A stretch of 64,000 bases of DNA from Chaetorhynchus papuensis (GCA_013396525.1 VWYX01000009.1:9487-73486); one strand, 5' to 3'; positions 12,991-26,591 are shown, counted from the first letter of the stretch. Numbers and translations are program-made. The notes: a model not told the origin generated them from the sequence alone.

Positions 12991-15900
12991 CAGGCCTCGA
13001 ATATGTTAACTCCCCCCCTACATTTGCCTTTATCATTCACCCCTCAGACTGATCACCTGCTTTCATCAGTTTCCACATCCTCCTCCTGCAGATTTGTATC
13101 TTCCATAATAAAGGCAGAGGTTTCTCAGTTGTAGGACTAAGTCAAACCCTTGTCCTGAACACTTGCTCTGTTAACTCTGTTTCCACAGGCAGCCCCTGTT
13201 CTTCATACCTTCACGTTGGAGAGATCCAAAAGCTAAGTTCGTCACCTCTCTGCTGTGGGCACTAAATTCTCAGGCAGAGTACCCCATGAAACTTGCCTCT
13301 TCTGTTTTCATGGCGTAGGATTCCTCTGCTTTCCTGAAGCTGCTCCATATCCATGCCATATTTCACACCTCAGCTGGAGCTGACTCCCTCTCCCACCTTT
13401 TCCCCTTCTGACAGCCATCACTTTTCGTCTCTTCAAAACTGTTGCTTGCCACAGTGTAAAAGTGCAGCAGGTCAAGGCTCTGCCTCTGAACTCCTCCAGT
13501 CCTTGGTGGCCACAGCACAGCTCTGTGGTGTTTCCATTGCAGCACAAGCCTTCTTACATGAATGAGCACTCTCCACACCTAGACAGAATTTACAGCCATC
13601 ACTCATGTAGGCTGAGATTGCCACCAACTGACCTGGTGCTTTGCAGGTGGATTAGCACACACATTTTTGAACAGCTGTTCCAGGGTTTCATATAAGAAAG
13701 AACCACAGGGATTAAGCTGCCTCTGCCTTGCCAGATCTCCAAGGGCTGCACTTGGCTCCAGCTCTTTGTACCCAGACAGAAAGTCCCACACACAAGCAAG
13801 TTTCTGTTATCAGAATAATCCAAGAAGGTTTTATACCAAATTGAGGATGTGGCAATAGAAAGAGCTGCAAAAGGTAATTTAGCTTTCTGCGTGGCAAACT
13901 GCAGATTTACAGCCTTCCTTTCCTTGTTGGAATTGCTCACACTCAGGCCTACCTCTAGTGAAAAATTCTGGTGGCCCAGGCACATTTAAGCACATTTATG
14001 CAGTCCTGAACAGGTTGCTGAACCCCTGCTACTGCAGTACTGAACACCTACCAAGTAACTATGGAAAAAAGACCCAGTACTTAGATGCATCATTCAATTT
14101 TACTTGAGATTTCTTGCTCTGCTGCCAAAGTGGCTGATAAGAGAAAAACTGAACGCAGAAGTGACCATGCAAGTGCTGCTGGAGATAGGAACAAAAAAGC
14201 AGATGTTGTAAGCTGTGATACATCGGCAGCTAGTGCTCAGCTTTCTTCTGAATTACAATGTTCCCCAGAGTGCAGTAAATGACAATATGTTGCTCTGACA
14301 CAGGTACCACTGGAGGAACTCAGGGCATTTTTGCAGGCAGTAAACTACTAAGTTGCATGAACACATTTTTTGTCAATTACCTCCTTCTCTAGCAAAAACT
14401 TTCTGGTGTAATCCTGTTAAACTCTGTGTGGTTGTGTAAGCACTGAATACAACCCAAATTTATACTAAGGAACTTAACTGGGAAGAAAGTGTGGAAGAGT
14501 ACTTAGAATACTATCTCTATACATTAGCTTTACTATAAACAACTTTTATGCCCACAGATCCATCCTTCCACTTCTCCTGGCTGTTTGCCGTTATAAATTT
14601 AATTTTACACTAGAGCATCTCTGGAGTCTGAGCTTAGACTCTTGATCTCAGCAGAAGCATCAGGATGCTGCTGTTTGATGGGCTGAGGCGCACAGCCCGG
14701 TTGCTCAGAGCAGCAGAGCATGGGGATGATGAGCTTCTGTTCCTCCTTTGATACACAAGCAAAAATGTCAGTGATGCTCTGGTCATGACAAGGATGCTGT
14801 TATTTATTGCTATCATCTACTCGATTTACAAGAACACAGAGAAGTGTTTCCCATCTCAATGGGAAATTTTTAAACTTTATTTCCTTTCCAAACTACAGCT
14901 TCAGTGTGTAAGGAGGTGAGACCCAGATCAAAGCACATCAGCAGGGAATACTACAGGCAGCAAAGAAAGAGAGTATTCCCATACACACAGCTACTGTTAA
15001 CAGTCCTTAAAATTCCTGCAACATCTCTGAAGCAAAACACAGTCCCACTAGGAAGCACTGGCAGACAGTGAGGAGTTTCAAGCAAAACTAACATTTCCAC
15101 CTAGCTCAACTGTTAGCACAACAAAGACACAGACATTTCACTAAGGAGCAAACAACTTCTTCACCTCTGTTCATATAATCATCTTTTGTCCCTGTATAGC
15201 AGAAATATCCATTTTCCACATGTGCATCCCAGACTCAGCACCTCCTTTTCTGTCTTCCACTCAAACAAACAAACTAAACAACAGGCACAAAACAACTACC
15301 AGCAGCAGGCTTGAGGATAAAATTCTCAAAACTGCCTAGTCTTTCAGTTCTGTGTCAGAGATCTCAGTCCTGAAGCATTTAGTGTTATCAAAGTGATTAG
15401 GGGCCTAGAGAAGGACCCAGGAAAGAGGGTGAGGGAGCTGGACTTGTCGGGTAAGGAAAAAGACAAGCCTTTAGTTCTTTAGTAGTAACTTAAAAATATT
15501 TCAAGAGCATTAACATAGAAACTTTACCATCGGTTGCAGGTGGAATAACAAGGCCAGGGATTGCAACACAGGAAATCCGGGCCAAAAAAAAGGAACACAT
15601 TTTGGAAAGTGCAGATGATGATGCAGCCCTGGATGGGCTCACCACAAGGAAACAGAAGTGTGTTTGGCTGTCTGGAAGGCTCTAAGGTGGAAACCTCACA
15701 CTGAAGAACTAGTAAAATTGTCTAGGGTGAAGTGCAGAGCGAGGAGGAAAGGGAGGAAGAAGGACACAGCTGGTAGGCTGTGAAGTGGGGGAGTTCAATC
15801 ATTAAAGTAAGTTTCTTGATTCTTGGGATAAACTTTAATCTGTCAGACTATCTCACAGAGGTATATCACTTGTCATGATGACAAATGAATGACATTTTCC

Positions 15901-18555
15901 TCCCTTAAGGCCATTTGACTTCATCACATATTTTGACAGCTACATGATTCTGAAGACAGCACTTGCCAAGAGATGTCATCATAATTCACAGATACTTTCT
16001 CCACAGATAGAAAAGAAATAGTTTAGTGAAAGTTCAAAAATAAATTAGAGAAGAAAAACTACCACATCCCCCTGAGTTTTTGGTTGGGGCTTTATTATCA
16101 CAAATAATATAATAAACTAATGATTAAATTGAACTTCTAAAAACAATAAAATAAAATTAAGTAGAGAATTACATTTCATAAGTTTGACAGCAAGTAAAAA
16201 AAAAAGGAAATACTTTAGGAAGTTTTTCAGATTATTCATTGTTTGTTTTTATTTCTTCCTTTTTTCTTGTCTTCTGGTATTAAAAATTCCCACTGTCACT
16301 GCCAGAATTTTTTTTATTTTGGGTTAAATTCAGGTTATCTGTACGAAATATGTTAAAATGGTATTTTCAGTCTGAAAGACAGAAAAAAAAACCCCATGTG
16401 ACTTCAGATCACTGTATTTCAAGACAAATTATTTTGGAGTTCAGTACAATCTACTACTTCTTGCATGCAACATGTCTTGTTTCCTGTTTTGTCCTAGCCT
16501 CTGCCTAGTCTGTGACCTATTCAGGGCACAGACCTGTCTCAACACCTGCAAGTATGGTGATGCTGGTTTACATTTCTAGCTTTTATTACAAAAATATCTT
16601 TTCAGAGCTGTATTTCAACCTGGAACAATGGACTAATCAAACTCCATTCAATATCACACTGTTGATGTACGGACATTAATTTACATAGGAAGCAAACAAC
16701 ACTGGAATTACTGCTGTGAAATGGATCACAGGATGCCAGATGTAATATCGGGGTGTTTTTAGTATTATACCCCATGGCCCCCTACAACTTGCAGCATTTT
16801 GCAGAATTCATACTCTGAAGTCAGAAATATCAGTCTCTTTGTTCTTCTCAGGTCAGAAAACTTCACCTGAAAACGTGATCCGTTTCAATGGCTCATTGTC
16901 CAAAGCAATCCATCTAGCAGAGAGAATCACGTTGCTTCTCTTAAAAGGCAAAATGCCAAGTGGAGCAGGCATAATTTACTGAGGATATTCACTTCGTTTA
17001 TGGCAATTTTTATTTGCAAAGTATAAGGTAACACCAAGAAAATTATTATCCATATTTCACAGCAGCAAACCAGTGTGAAATCCAGTCATGCAAAACCCCC
17101 ATCTTAATCCCAAGTACTTAATATTTTTGATTAAAGAGTCCTTAGAGTCCTTTCTAATTTACCCATCCTGGAATTTTATATCAAGTAACTGGGAGGAAAG
17201 TCTGAAGTTTACACATCGTTATTACAGTATAAAATACAGTAATACAGTATAAAATATTTCAAATTTTAAGAAATTTCTTTGCATCCTTACTTGAAATTCA
17301 CTCACTCTCCTTTACCCCTGTGTTTCTGGGATATCCAATTAATTCATTTTGTGTGTTACAACTACATCCAGGGCATATTCTATTCTGACTACCCCCAACT
17401 TGCTTGCTAATTTACAGATGCAGGACATGACTGTCTTCTAATTTTTTCACTGTTTCCCAGGACTGCTTGATCAGCAGTTGGTAGATGATGCAGCAATACA
17501 CATGTTTTTAAGGCCCCTTCCCCTCAGTTCTTCAAAAGTTGGGCAGTGGGATGTAGAGCTTTTTGATTCTAAATTTGACAGTTTTGATGGCTGGGGAAGG
17601 GCAAGAGTGCTGTGGCAAGCAAGAAAGAACTGCATGATGACTTAAAATCTTTCAGAGATCAAATTCCAAGGCAAGAGCTGCTTGCTTGGAAAGGCAAACT
17701 GCTTAGGCTGGGATTATGGAGGTAAGGTTCTTCCCGTAGTTATTTCTTTCCAGGGAACACTCCATACAGCATAAACGAACAAGCTGTATGTATCAAAATG
17801 CCCTCAAAATGCCTTCTCCCAACATTCCTCTCCCAGCAGAAAGCCAATTTACCTCCCCACCTTCCACTCCTAGTGCCCCCTGCTGCACAGCAGCTTCTTG
17901 AGGGTGGTATTCATGCTTTGGTCTTATGATTCTGCCTCTCCCTTATGAAACAGATTTTAACTTGGACCTGTCAAAGTCATAGTGTAGACAAGACAATAAT
18001 TACATATTAAAGATCACCATATTGAAGACAAATGAACATTTACTCTGTCAGCCTAACATACCATAAAAATCACATTTCTCCTCGCACATTAGAGACGTTT
18101 TTCTTAAAGTAGGCATGCTTTCACTGCTGAGGATCCTAAGTAGAACAAGAGGGGAATTATTTCACACAGGAAGGAAGTTTATACAAAGTCAGATTTGTAG
18201 CAAAACAGTTAACAACTTTATTAGCAAATGAAAATACCTGTCACTTACAGTTTTACAGATCCACTGTCTAAAGACAACAGAAATATATTACTGCTTTGAG
18301 GAACATGTTTCTTTAAAAGCTCACAGAAGCTAGAGATGAACTTCCATGATAGTGTCAATCTGATCATTAAATGCTGCAGATTAACAGCAGTGAGATGAAA
18401 GACACTCTTGGGCAATATCAGGTGCTGTATTTCTCAGTGTTCCATTTCCCTAAGTGTTTAATGTTTTCCTAGGTAAAAAGACTATTTATCACTTCATACA
18501 CGGTTAAAATTAGAGAGCTGGAAACATAGTTTTCTTTGATTAGCCCCAAGGCCTC
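12991..18555. other. Unique DNA, nothing recognised
   Basis: This is AT-rich, with several A- or T-runs (for example 16195-16330). A 17-bp motif is partly duplicated at about 17225-17255 (TACAGTATAAAATA twice). The 128-codon minus-strand frame at 13599-13985 has no usable splice boundaries and overlaps several others, so I treat it as chance. No transposon or RNA gene is seen. Confidence 0.5.
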
Positions 18556-18559
18556 ATTC

Positions 18560-18645
18560 GCTGGATGGCTCTGGGCAAGTTGTTTTCACTTCCTGCCCAT
18601 CTGCTAAAGCATAGTAATAACACAGATGATACCCACATTTCCCCA
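18560..18645 (+). mobile_element. Possible MIR/CORE-type SINE relic
   Basis: The stretch contains GGGCAAGTTGTTTTCACTTC, then CCCATCTGCTAAAGC, then a TAATAACACAGATGATACC block. Its order and spacing match the MIR region 'gggcaagtcacttaac ... tcctcatctgtaaaatgg ... ataataatagtacc'. Divergence is high, as expected for an ancient amniote SINE. Flanking MIR parts are not recognisable. Alignment to MIR, MIRb and MIR3 consensus sequences would settle it. Confidence 0.42.
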
Positions 18646-20590
18646 GCATTGCAGAAATGTCGTATGACATTGGAGAGTCTGCCCTTGATTTTCGTGCATT
18701 TTTACGAGTTAGACAGAAAGGTAGTATCGTGCACTATCACCTGTTCTGTGCCTTTCTTTAACAGCAGTGGAATGAACCTGACGTCATGCTCCACAGATTC
18801 CCTACAAGGAGTTAAGTTTCAGTCACACATAGAGTCAACTCCTGTGACTTCAGACCTGCTGTGCAAGGACCCTGTAGGGATACTACCTTAAGGAATCTTA
18901 GGTACAGCACGGTTTAGGTGAAGTGATATGAAATGGCATTTCTGTATTGCAAAACAATGACATGGGGGTACATGAAACTGAAGAAAATCTAGAAAATGCA
19001 AGTGGCAAACCCAGAGCATATATATATCAGCATATGGGGATATGTGTGACTTACAGAAACAAAAGAATTATCACTGGAGTAAGAATCTGAAATTTATTTC
19101 CATGATGAAATATAACTTCTGATGTCATTTGTACTGTGTAACACTTCAACAGATGAAGAGTAGGAAACAGCATGAATAGAGCTTCATATTCCTTGGAGAA
19201 GCCTTTTTTAAGCATGTCATTCCTACAAATTTAAGTTGACAGTCATGCTAAGGGACATTTGACAACACTGAAAACTTAAACTTGTCACTTTCAAAGCAGC
19301 AAGGAAACAATAGTGCCAATGCCTGGGATTTAATTGAGAATTTCATCATGTTCACTGCAGGTTCTGTAGGTACAAAAGTAGATAAGAAGCTCTATTTTCA
19401 TGAAGAAGCAATAAAACAAATTTCTAGACTTCCTAGCTGCGTGGGAAGGGTGAAAGACAGGAGAGCTGCAACCCAAAAGCTCTGAAATTGGAGAGAAAAC
19501 TGATAAACTGTGTCTTTCAAGGCATGTGGTGATTTGGGGGGCTCTTAAGATGTTCTGGCAAGACTGACAGAGAAAGGGGAATTTGAATGTCACAGAGTAG
19601 GAGTTAAGAAGCAACCAAGCAGAAATCCACAAGCTGCCTTATATCAGACCTCGGAAAATCTCTTGGAGACAAAAAAAAAAAAAACCCACCGAGAAAATTG
19701 GCTGGCACGAAGCCCAACATACTTTTGGAGGGGAAAAAATTACAGTAAAAAGCTATAATAATGTCCTCTGGCTGAAACCTAAACCCATGAAGTTTGTGGT
19801 CCCAAATGTTGCTGATTTCATCCTGGGTGTTAGCTTAATTTGTTTACTTTGCAACCAAAAGAAAACTCACAGATTAAAAAAAAAATCGTATTTCAGGAAG
19901 TGGTAACATCATAATTCCAAGAAAAACTCAACTGGGGACTGTGTGGCTTGTCTTATAAAATATCTACAGCAATATACAGCTTGGAAAAGCAGAGTAGTCT
20001 AAGACGAGCACAATGCAACTGCTGCTAGGGGTTGTGTAGGTGCACATCTAGGTTACTCACAACACCCCAGGCTGCCTTCTTCTTCCTGAGTCTGTCTCAA
20101 GGCTACACTGCCTTGGCTTGCCACCAATTTAACTCTGTCATTCAGCCAGCTGCTTGGAAAAAAACTTCTCAGCCACTGGCTGTCCTGTTAGTCCTTATAC
20201 CTGCCTCAGTCCCTCTTTATGGCCAAGCAACACCTGTTTTTTAGGACAGCATTCAAAACTGTGAGAGGAGACCAAAGATTCTCTCACAAGGAAAGAATGC
20301 CAAATGACAGAGGAATCACGTGGGTGAAGTCCTCATCATTCTGGGTTGAGAACTCAATGCCCTTATTTATTTTAGCACGCATAGCCCAATACCAACGCTG
20401 CAGGTGAAGTAACTGTTCCATTACAATATGGGGCTCCTGTCACTCTGTCACTGGATGATAAACTGTCTACACCTGGTGAGCCAACACAATGCTTATTCCT
20501 CAAAGACCACTGGCCTATGAAACTGCTCAATGCCTATTGTGTAAGAAGGAGAACTGGAAGTTCACCAGCCCCAGTGCCCTGCCAGCTTAC
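18646..20590. other. Unique DNA, contains one copy of a dispersed 33-bp repeat
   Basis: No gene is recognised. The only notable item is the 33-bp copy at 19025-19057, entered separately. A poly-A run (19669-19683) and other short A-runs are present. Confidence 0.45.
19025..19057 (+). repeat. 33-bp dispersed repeat, copy A
   Basis: Starts TATCAGCATATGGGGATATG and ends with TGTGACTTACAGA. It differs at one position from the copy at 27781-27813. Similarity stops abruptly at both ends. Origin unknown: it may be a piece of an unrecognised transposon or a recent small duplication. Confidence 0.6.
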
Positions 20591-20632
20591 TAGATCAGCC
20601 GTAACATTGGATTCCCTGACCTCTAGGCACCA
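20591..20632 (-). CDS. Candidate 42-nt mini-exon, minus strand
   Basis: An unusually pyrimidine-rich acceptor (TGTGCTCTCCTCTCCTGTGG, then GTCTCTTCAG) and a GTAAGC donor enclose 42 nt. Only the phase-0 frame is open. It encodes WCLEVRESNVTADL (14 codons), so it could be skipped without a frameshift and would be phase-compatible with the phase-0 exon at 10048-10146. No family is recognised. The acceptor is strong, but the small size makes chance likely. Confidence 0.22.
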
Positions 20633-22380
20633 CTGAAGAGACCCACAGGAGAGGAGAGCACATGAGTTAAGGGGAGAGAAAACATGTTAATGATTTTAGG
20701 GAAATGATTTTCATATGTATGTCTATTCTGGGACAATCAAAGAATATGTATGCAAAATACAGTATGTAAACAAAAACTTTCCTGTACTCATCATGCATGA
20801 CTTTCACAGGAGCGATCCCCCTGTGCATCTGGTCAATTAAAGAGTGCCTGCTTCTTAATACTGCACTGGTGCTAAGCAGTTTTTTATTTTACCAGATAAC
20901 AACTCCATTTTACTTTGTAGATTGGCAGCAAGTGAGAATTTCAGGTTTCACTTTAAGAAGTTTCTTGGCCTTGTAAGTATGCAGCTTTGAACATGGAGTA
21001 CACCCAAAGACTCCATCCAGAAATCAAATACAAAAGGATTCAAAATCTATACATAACTGCATCAGTGCACTTACTGCTATTGCAAAGTTCTCTACTCTAG
21101 AAGACCTCCATATATTCACAAAATTCTAATTCATTGATTTAGTTAGCTCACAGTATGACTTTTGCCAAAGCATAATCTTCTACATGAAGAATTTGGCTTG
21201 GTCTTTTTCTAGAGTACATTAAAGTATCCCTTTTTTTTTCCCAAACACCCACTTCACAAGTCATGGATCTAATTTTTTCCTAGTAGAATTTTACTAATGT
21301 GAGTCAAAATCCTTCGTGGAGGAGCATGCAGTAAGATTATCTATCTGTATTTTCCTTTTAATTGTCACTAAGCTTGTATTCTGACCTAATACAATCCTGT
21401 CATAAATGTAAGTGATGTCTGCATTGATACGTGACATGGCTGGCTTGCCTCTACCCTTCTAGGAAACACTGAGGTAGCCTTCTGTAGAAGATAATTCAGA
21501 GCACAGATCTTACCCTTGCTGGTATCAATGGTTGCCTGGGAAGCCATTTGATTTAGCTGCCAGACTATTTAGGTGGGAAAACATTCATGCTCTTGGAAAT
21601 AAGTGTCGTGGGTCAGCCCATGAGTTCATGAAGCCGTATATGCTCCAGGAGGTGCTGGCAGCAAAAGCAGCATTGCTGCTTCCCCATGCCCTTCCTTCCA
21701 CGTACTACTCCTTAAGTACATGATGCAAATCCACTTGTGCAGAGACAGTTTTACAATTCACGTGAGCAGTATATAATGCAGTGAAGAGCCAGTGGTCCAA
21801 GCTTCAAGATATTATAATGCTAAAAGCTCACTCACACAGGTAGGCAGGAGACAGGACTTACTATAAAAAAAAAAAAAAAGAAGACTAAAACGTGTGGATA
21901 AGAAGGTTTTGTATGGTTATCCATGTTTTCTTTTTTGAGTATATGAAACACTGAAAGTTCAAGATATGCAAAGTAGATTAACTTTGCAGTTAATACCAGT
22001 TCTGACAAGGTGAGCATCAGAAGCTGTGATGTCCACCACGGAATAAGGAGGCTGCTGGGGTGGGCAAAACTGTGCAGCCAGGTAGCGTTTTCCATGGGAG
22101 GAGTCGAGCAAACAGAAATAGTATGAGTTACTGGTACCAGACCTTGTTCTGAGAAGAGACCTGCCTCAGAAGAGCTGTCTGGACTATGAAAGACTGTATC
22201 AGCCATATGTTGGGGCGGACAGCTTGCAAACCTTGTTCTTCTTCCTTCAGTTATTTTTCAAGCCCACGGCACAGCTGCCCCCAGTCTTGTCAAATTTACA
22301 CGCTGACGCTTTCAGATGTCGTGACCCTTCCAAAACGCCTGGAGCGGTACCAGTTGTGCCACCAGGGGTCAGGTTGAACA
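20633..22380. other. Unique DNA, nothing recognised
   Basis: AT-rich sequence with an A-run at 21866-21879. The 124-codon minus-strand frame (21832-22206) ends in a poly-Phe stretch encoded by that A-run and has no supporting signals. Confidence 0.45.
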
Positions 22381-22619
22381 CAGCACCGCCAGGCTTGGCT
22401 CGGAAGCGTTCTCCGTGCAGCGTGCAGGCCGAGGAGCTGCCCCCACCGTGTCCGGAGAGGGCCCGAGCGGAGCGCAGCCGGGGCGCGGCGGGGCTGGCGC
22501 TGCCGGCGGGGCGCAGCCTCAGGAGGCTGTGCCGGGCTGCTGGAGCCGGCCCGGGCTGCTGATGCCATCTGCTGGCCACACCATTGCCCAGCCCTGGCCA
22601 GCGGGACGGCCCGCGCACA
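22381..22619. promoter_or_regulatory. CpG island, candidate promoter
   Basis: This stretch of about 240 bp is very GC-rich and dense in CpG (for example GAGCGGAGCGCAGCCGGGGC and GGCGCGGCGGGGCTGGCGCT). The rest of the window is AT-rich and nearly CpG-free. Such unmethylated-looking islands usually mark promoters or first exons in vertebrates. No TATA box is evident. Both strands have open frames across it, but this is expected for GC-rich DNA and I do not call a coding exon. Direction of transcription cannot be decided from the sequence. Confidence 0.5.
22562..22575 (-). promoter_or_regulatory. CTCF-like motif
   Basis: On the minus strand, CCAGCAGATGGCAT matches the CTCF core consensus CCASYAGRKGGCRS at 13 of 14 positions. 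It lies at the edge of the CpG island, just before the CCTA microsatellite. Sequence match only; binding is not shown. Confidence 0.35.
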
Positions 22620-22698
22620 CCTACCTACCTACCTACCTGCCTACCTACCTACCTACCTACCTACCTACCTACCTCCCTACCTACCTGCCTACCTACCT
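22620..22698 (+). repeat. (CCTA)n tetranucleotide microsatellite
   Basis: About 20 near-perfect CCTA/CTAC units with a few C or G substitutions (CTGC, CTCC). It directly follows the CpG island. Translated in frame it gives a Leu-Pro-Thr-Tyr repeat, which explains the 142-codon plus-strand frame here; that frame is not a gene. Length is likely polymorphic. Confidence 0.95.
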
Positions 22699-25600
22699 GT
22701 GCGCCCTACCTGCTTCTTGCTTGGAGCCCATGAGAGCGCTGACCGCGGGGAACAGCCAGCAAAAGACGAAAGTACGCACGTACAGAGCCCCCCTAGCCCC
22801 TCCTCCATCTGTCCTAGCAGCAGTCCTGGGAAAAGAAGCTTAGGAGGGAGGTTCGTTCACTCCAGCTCTGATGCCACTTTGATGTTTGTCTTTTTTCTTC
22901 TGTGTGTTCTCTGTATTCTTTGCACATGTATTTGGAGCCCTGTAGCCTATTATTGTATTCTAGCTAGTTTTCGCTGTATTTTCCTATGCCCTCTCCCTAG
23001 GCAGAAAGACAAAACGTATTCCAAGGGCCCCTATCCTATCTTGGTTCTCCCTGGCTACCAAAGCTGAAAAACAGCTCTTCAGACACATTTTCATCAACAA
23101 AGTACAGTCCCATCCGAGGAGAGGAAGACTTAGAAGGGGCTTGACCCAGGGGGGAATTGCATCACCACTTGTGCTCCTGACTGGTGCTTTTTGTAAATTA
23201 TGCTAATTTACCAAATTTATAAAACTGTATGCACCCCTGTGGGGGCTGGGCTTTTGTGGACCTTCACCATAACTGCCCCTGGAGGCCTCCAAATAAAGAC
23301 CCACTTTTATATTATCTCCTTACTAAAATTATCTAGAGGTAAAATTTCCAGGCTGAGAAAAAGGCAACAGCTCAAAGGGCCTTTTTATTTTCCTTCCTTA
23401 CCTATTCAGCATAGGGATGAATATGGGATGCAACTCAGCAGAAATTTTCCATGTTGGAAAACAGTGCTGAATTCCGAGAAGTGAATCTGTGCTGGCACCT
23501 GGCATTGCTCCAGGGGTGGGTTGTAGCTCTGGCAGTGCCCTCCAGGTGAGGGCAGTGGGTGACACAGTGTGGGCAGCTGCGTGTTCCTAGTCACTGTAGT
23601 GATCCCACAGCAGGCTAAATATGGGACAAGGGGGCAGGGAACCGCTCACTACTCTCACTGATGTCCCACACTTAGTCACTTCAAAGAGCTCTGAACTCAA
23701 ATGTTTCCTGTGAACTGAGAGGAACCTACAGTACCAGCAAGCACCACTTGGAGTCACATCTCAGCACAGCAGCTCTCCCAGAAGCGTAGAGAGCCAGAAG
23801 GAGAGCAAACTTAGAGGGTACCAAATCAGTGTGCATATTAAAGTGCGGTTACTTGGCCAACATAAAATCTAAATTACCAGACAATGGAAGCCCCTCAACA
23901 GTGTTGACATAAGCTAAGAAAATTCAAAATATCTAAACCTTCAGTTTTTGAGATTCCGGGGTCATGAATGACTTACATTTGCCAGTCAGTTATACTGAAT
24001 AAAATTTTAACATGTATCTTGAAGAACAACAGAGGAGTTCCAGAAAAGTGCTGAGACACATTTAAAAATGGGATTTGATTGCTTTTGAGTATGTCTGCCC
24101 TAAAGTCCAATTTGTAACACTGCTGATGTGGTGATCTCAATATTTACAGAAAGTGATTTTATATTCTATTAGGTGCACTGACCTAAGCAGATGATACCAC
24201 TTGGTTTGGTTTCTGACCCCATGTCGCCATCCCGTTTCATGATGTGTGATCTCTTTTGTAAACACATAATCTGATATCTGAGACAAATAAACTTTCCACA
24301 GTGTTGCAGAAAGGTGTCACAGCTGTGATGGCCTCAGCTGCTACAACCATTTGTTCTGATGAGAGTTTTACCTCTCCCTACAGCTCTGACCTCACTTTCA
24401 CCCACAGATAACTTTTTAGGAACCCAGCCCGATCTCTCTGAGAGTGCTGGTGTTACCTTGGCTGGACACAAAGAATTTCCACATGAAAATGAAACTCTAG
24501 GCATCTATATTAGCTCCAAATGTCTTCAGACCTGGTTGCTCAAGATAATGGCCAGTCTCTTACTGTGAACTACAAGATACATCATCTGCTAGACTTAAAC
24601 TAAAAATGCCTTGATTAAAGAAATGCTAGCAAAATCCTGATAATTAATGAATAATATCATAATTCAAATTTGTATTGCCTGCAGTTCACTAATTGCGCCT
24701 TTCTCTTTTCTTAATTAAGGGGTTAACAACATTATATTACAAATCCCTTTACTCTTGCATACCAGGTCCTTACTCACTATTGTTGTGTATTATAATTCCC
24801 GAGACACCAAGATGTTGCATGTTATTTTTTCTCAGCCATTTTTCTTTCCACAACCTTCCTTCTTGCTGTAGTCCATCAGCTTAGGCTGATGGATTTGTGC
24901 ATTTGGAGGGAAAATTAAAATGCATTGGGAATAAAAAGGAGCAGAGGGAGAGGGAGACAGCAGAGCTGTTCTGTGACAGACTTCTCTCATGACCTCGGGA
25001 GTACTCCTACTTCCCTTCATGTTGTCATACCTAACAAAACCCCATCTGAACTGGATCATCCCTTATGATCTACATTTTTAGATCATCATGCTCAGTGGAA
25101 TTCTGACTGACAGGAGCCCCAGTACATGAGTTTCTGTAACAGGCATACCATACAAGTTTTTGCACTGCAAATTCTTGTGATACGGTGGTGCATCAAGCGG
25201 TTCTTCACTGCATGCCAATGTTACCAGGTTTCATAAGTAAAAAGGACTCCAAACACGAATAGCAGATGGTTGTAAATAGATAAACCAAAGTTTTGTGGAA
25301 ATCCCAATAATTTCAAAATTATTGGGCGTGAAACATGATGCTCATTTAATATGAATCAAAAGCAGTGCCAATAAGCCACCTTATCACAGGAAATAACACT
25401 CCTACACTCGTATTTTATTTGATCATGCCTAGTGACTCTCAACATTACTCCAACAAATGTTAAGGTTTACAAATGACCAAAAGGAGCATTCCCTTCTGAT
25501 ACAAAGTGACCTGCCCTGACAGTGTACTTTTAACAGCTAATTTCATGGAATAGTCAATGGAGCAGGAAGGATCCACACCTCTCAAAATTAATGTATTGGG

Positions 25601-26591
25601 TGCTTACATTGCAAGGTTCCAAGAATCACCTTCATGCACCATGATCCAATGTACACAAAGGCAAAATGTCCGATGGTTGCTAGACCACTGAGTGGAACTG
25701 CTCAGGACAGAACCATCCATCATGGATGGACCTTTTTAAATTTTGCTTACAGTCTCAGGTGAAATTAACAGCAAAGCAAAGGTCATCAAGTACTTTAAAG
25801 GCACTGCTAGTGCTGTAGAATGAAGGCCCATTAGAGATCGTGCAACAATTTGGTTTTATTTGCTGATGAGAAAACCACTCAATGAAGATGCTTCTGTCCC
25901 TTTTTGGGAGAAGAAGGCATTGCTGTTTATTTCTTCATTCCTTTTAACTTAAGCTATTTATAGTGATGTCCTACTCCAACTAATACCACATACCTCATAA
26001 GGACAGTAAGTTCAAAGGTGCGATATGAATACCAATTTCAGCACCAGGAAATAAGCTATTTCTTTCCCTAACAGGATTAAAAAAAATAGGAAGAGTCAAT
26101 CTGATGTTGGCTTAGAAATACAAAGATCTGCTAAAACATTTCCATGCAGACAATGAAAAGTAACCACACAAATTTGCTTTCGTACAACAGCACGGGACCA
26201 TAAATATATCTTAATTTTTAGCAGGGATTCCAAAGAAAATTAAATATGTTCTGTCCCTGCCTTGCAACAGCTTTTAAAACCACACAGGCCAACTCCATCT
26301 AAATTTGACTGCAGGGTAAGTTCTCAAGTCATCTCGTTAGAGCTCTAAATGATTCTAAAAGATTTGTGAAAAGCAGAGGGCAAAATAACGCTGCCAAACA
26401 CCAATCTGTTCCTCTAAAAAAGGCTGGGCAGGCACATTATTCAGTGCTGGAGAACTCCTACAGAAATTATTCTACAGGCTTTAAGAATGCCACAAAACCA
26501 GGAAAAGGCTCAAGTGCTCTGCATTTTTAGACATCAATAATGCAGCCAGAAGCACAAAGGCCTGCTGGATCATGTCAAAAGGAGATCAATT
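22699..26591. other. Unique DNA, nothing recognised
   Basis: GC content drops back to background within a few hundred bases of the CpG island. A short GC-rich spot at 23510-23580 contains an imperfect palindrome (TGCCCTCCAGGTGAGGGCA). No transposon, RNA gene or convincing exon is seen. Confidence 0.45.

Noticed and set aside
18246..18280. 19-nt minus-strand block between an acceptor-like TTTAG and GTAAGT
   Set aside because: Too short to evaluate; one of many chance AG...GTAAG pairs expected in the window.
22415..22843. 142-codon plus-strand frame with a Leu-Pro-Thr-Tyr repeat
   Set aside because: This is the translation of the CCTA microsatellite plus CpG island sequence; there is no evidence of coding.
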